A DNA stretch of 64,000 bases from Bacillus sp. REN10 (GTDB taxonomy: Bacteria > Bacillota > Bacilli > Bacillales > Domibacillaceae), in the NCBI RefSeq assembly GCF_016820555.1, contig NZ_JADHDW010000001.1, positions 434,001 to 498,000 of the forward strand. Reading direction: 5' to 3'. This document shows positions 62,809 to 64,000 of the stretch, piece by piece; positions within the stretch are counted from its first letter, which is position 1; every line of letters begins with the position of its first letter. Under the pieces are notes generated by a model. The model was not told the origin of the DNA, did not search any database, and was given only the letters and a program-made list of their open reading frames with translations. Made by a program: the position numbers and the translations under genes.

Positions 62809-63993
62809 ATGACAACACCTACATATAAACGCATTCATTTGCTTGTGATGGATTCAGTAGGAATTGGTGAGGCGCCAGATGCCGAGAAATTTAACGACCT
62901 AGGAGCAGATACATTAGGTCATATTGCTGAAAAAATGAATGGACTACATATGCCGAATATGGCGAAGCTTGGACTTTCTAACATTCGAGGCATTCAAGGT
63001 GTAGAAAAAGCGAGTGAGCCGCTTGCTTATTATACAAAGATGCAGGAAGCTTCCAATGGAAAAGATACGATGACTGGTCATTGGGAAATTATGGGGTTGA
63101 ATATTGAGACACCTTTTCAAGTATTTCCAGATGGATTCCCAGATGAGCTTATTCAAGAGTTAGAACAGAGAACTGGCAGAAAAGTGATTGGCAATAAGCC
63201 GGCCAGCGGAACTGCGATTTTAGATGAGCTTGGGAAAGAACACATGGAAACAGGAGCGCTAATTGTTTATACATCAGCTGATTCTGTGCTACAAATTGCG
63301 GCGCATGAAGAAGTAGTGCCTTTAAAAGAATTATATCAAATTTGTGAAATTGCAAGAGAACTCACTTTGAATGAAAAATATATGGTGGGCCGTGTGATTG
63401 CTCGTCCATTTATCGGAGAGCCAGGAACTTTTACCCGCACATCGAATCGTCATGACTACGCTTTAAAGCCATTTGAGCGCACAGTGATGAATGAAATGAA
63501 AGATGCGGGGTATGACGTCATTGCGATCGGAAAAATTTCTGATATTTACGATGGAGAAGGTGTGACACAAGCGTTACGGACGACATCAAATATGGATGGA
63601 ATGGACAAGTTTATTCAAACATTTGATCAGCCGTTTACAGGATTAAGTTTCGTTAACCTGGTCGACTTTGATGCGCTGTTTGGACATCGGCGTGATCCGA
63701 TCGGGTATGGAAAAGCGTTGGAAGAGTTCGACGCTAGACTTCCCGAAGTTTTTGAAAAAATGACGGACGATGATTTGTTGATCATTACAGCCGACCATGG
63801 GAATGATCCGATTCACCACGGTACGGATCATACACGTGAATATGTTCCGTTAATTGCGTATTCTACACGCTTCCAATCCGGAAAAGAACTGCCGATTAGA
63901 AAAACGTTCGCTGACATTGGCGCCACAGTAGCTGAGAACTTTCATGTGCAGATGCCGAAATATGGAGAAAGTTTCTTAAAAGACTTAAAATAA
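62809..63993 (+). CDS. deoB: Phosphopentomutase
   Basis: DeoB (drm) interconverts (deoxy)ribose 1- and 5-phosphates in nucleoside salvage. The 394-residue protein has the alkaline phosphatase-like metal sites [24 protein letters not shown], and ADHGNDP with DHTREYVPL. The ATG at 62809 is 6 nt after AAAGGAGG; the ORF extends to 62776 but without a site. A GGGAGAA site at the window end suggests another gene follows, commonly a purine nucleoside phosphorylase. Confidence 0.97.
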   Translation: MTTPTYKRIHLLVMDSVGIGEAPDAEKFNDLGADTLGHIAEKMNGLHMPNMAKLGLSNIRGIQGVEKASEPLAYYTKMQEASNGKDTMTGHWEIMGLNIETPFQVFPDGFPDELIQELEQRTGRKVIGNKPASGTAILDELGKEHMETGALIVYTSADSVLQIAAHEEVVPLKELYQICEIARELTLNEKYMVGRVIARPFIGEPGTFTRTSNRHDYALKPFERTVMNEMKDAGYDVIAIGKISDIYDGEGVTQALRTTSNMDGMDKFIQTFDQPFTGLSFVNLVDFDALFGHRRDPIGYGKALEEFDARLPEVFEKMTDDDLLIITADHGNDPIHHGTDHTREYVPLIAYSTRFQSGKELPIRKTFADIGATVAENFHVQMPKYGESFLKDLK

Positions 63994-64000
63994 GGGAGAA

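Noticed and set aside
1-64000. tRNA, rRNA, CRISPR arrays, insertion sequences, prophage genes.
   Set aside because: None was recognised. The paired repeats at 43316 and 56278 are too short and have no ORF, so they are not insertion sequences.

Overview
The window is chromosomal DNA from a low-to-moderate GC, endospore-forming Bacillales bacterium, most likely Bacillaceae. Gene order follows the B. subtilis yqhT-to-drm segment closely: efp, spoIIIAA-AH, accBC, yqhY, nusB, folD, xseAB, ispA, dxs, tlyA, argR, recN, spoIVB, spo0A, bkd, yqjA, gndA, zwf, rnz, namA, proC, yqk genes, spoIIM, fur, xerD, drm. I see no rRNA, tRNA, CRISPR array, insertion sequence or prophage. The species cannot be fixed from the sequence.

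Layout. 1-7.8 kb: end of an M24 peptidase gene, efp, an acyl-CoA-dehydrogenase-fold gene, and the complete eight-gene spoIIIA operon behind a sigma-E promoter. 8-20 kb: housekeeping genes for fatty acid synthesis (accBC), transcription (nusB), folate (folD), DNA repair (xseAB, recN), isoprenoids (ispA, dxs) and arginine control (argR). 19.7-22 kb: spoIVB and spo0A; spo0A carries an in-frame TAA at codon 96. 22-31.5 kb: a GDPD gene, yqzF, the sigma-54 activator bkdR, and a sigma-54-promoted branched-chain keto acid operon (bcd, a degenerate butyrate-kinase-like ORF, lpdV, bkdAA, bkdAB, bkdB). 31.5-33.6 kb: an accessory minus-strand patch (AraC regulator, small membrane protein, DUF1002 protein). 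33.8-43.2 kb: mutA-mutB-meaB, brxB, yqjA, a 31-codon prli42 gene, mce and pccB. 43.3-50.4 kb: a structured repeat, pepT, an APC permease with a long attenuator-like leader, gndA, a cyclase-family gene and zwf. 50.4-64 kb: rnz, namA, proC behind a proline T-box, yqjP, yqjQ, small conserved genes, nudF, spoIIM, fur, yqzK, xerD and deoB/drm.

How the genes work together. The 23-43 kb block is close to a complete route from valine and isoleucine to succinyl-CoA: deamination (Bcd), oxidative decarboxylation (Bkd complex), then propionyl-CoA carboxylation, epimerisation and B12-dependent mutation (PccB, Mce, MutAB, MeaB). No carboxylase alpha subunit is adjacent; accBC at 8 kb is the only biotin carboxylase/BCCP pair here. 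A perfect match to the CcpA cre consensus lies in the mutA leader and a 14/15 match lies beside the bkd sigma-54 promoter, suggesting carbon control of both halves. gndA and zwf supply the oxidative pentose phosphate steps.

The most striking feature is the spo0A nonsense codon, because the sporulation genes nearby (spoIIIA operon, spoIVB, spoIIM) and the spo0A promoter region look intact. Other points of interest: a likely ATT start for spoIIIAD, a helically phased TGCA array upstream of the bkd promoter, the butyrate-kinase remnant, a two-copy repeat whose short copy ends a hydrolase gene, and the permease leader.
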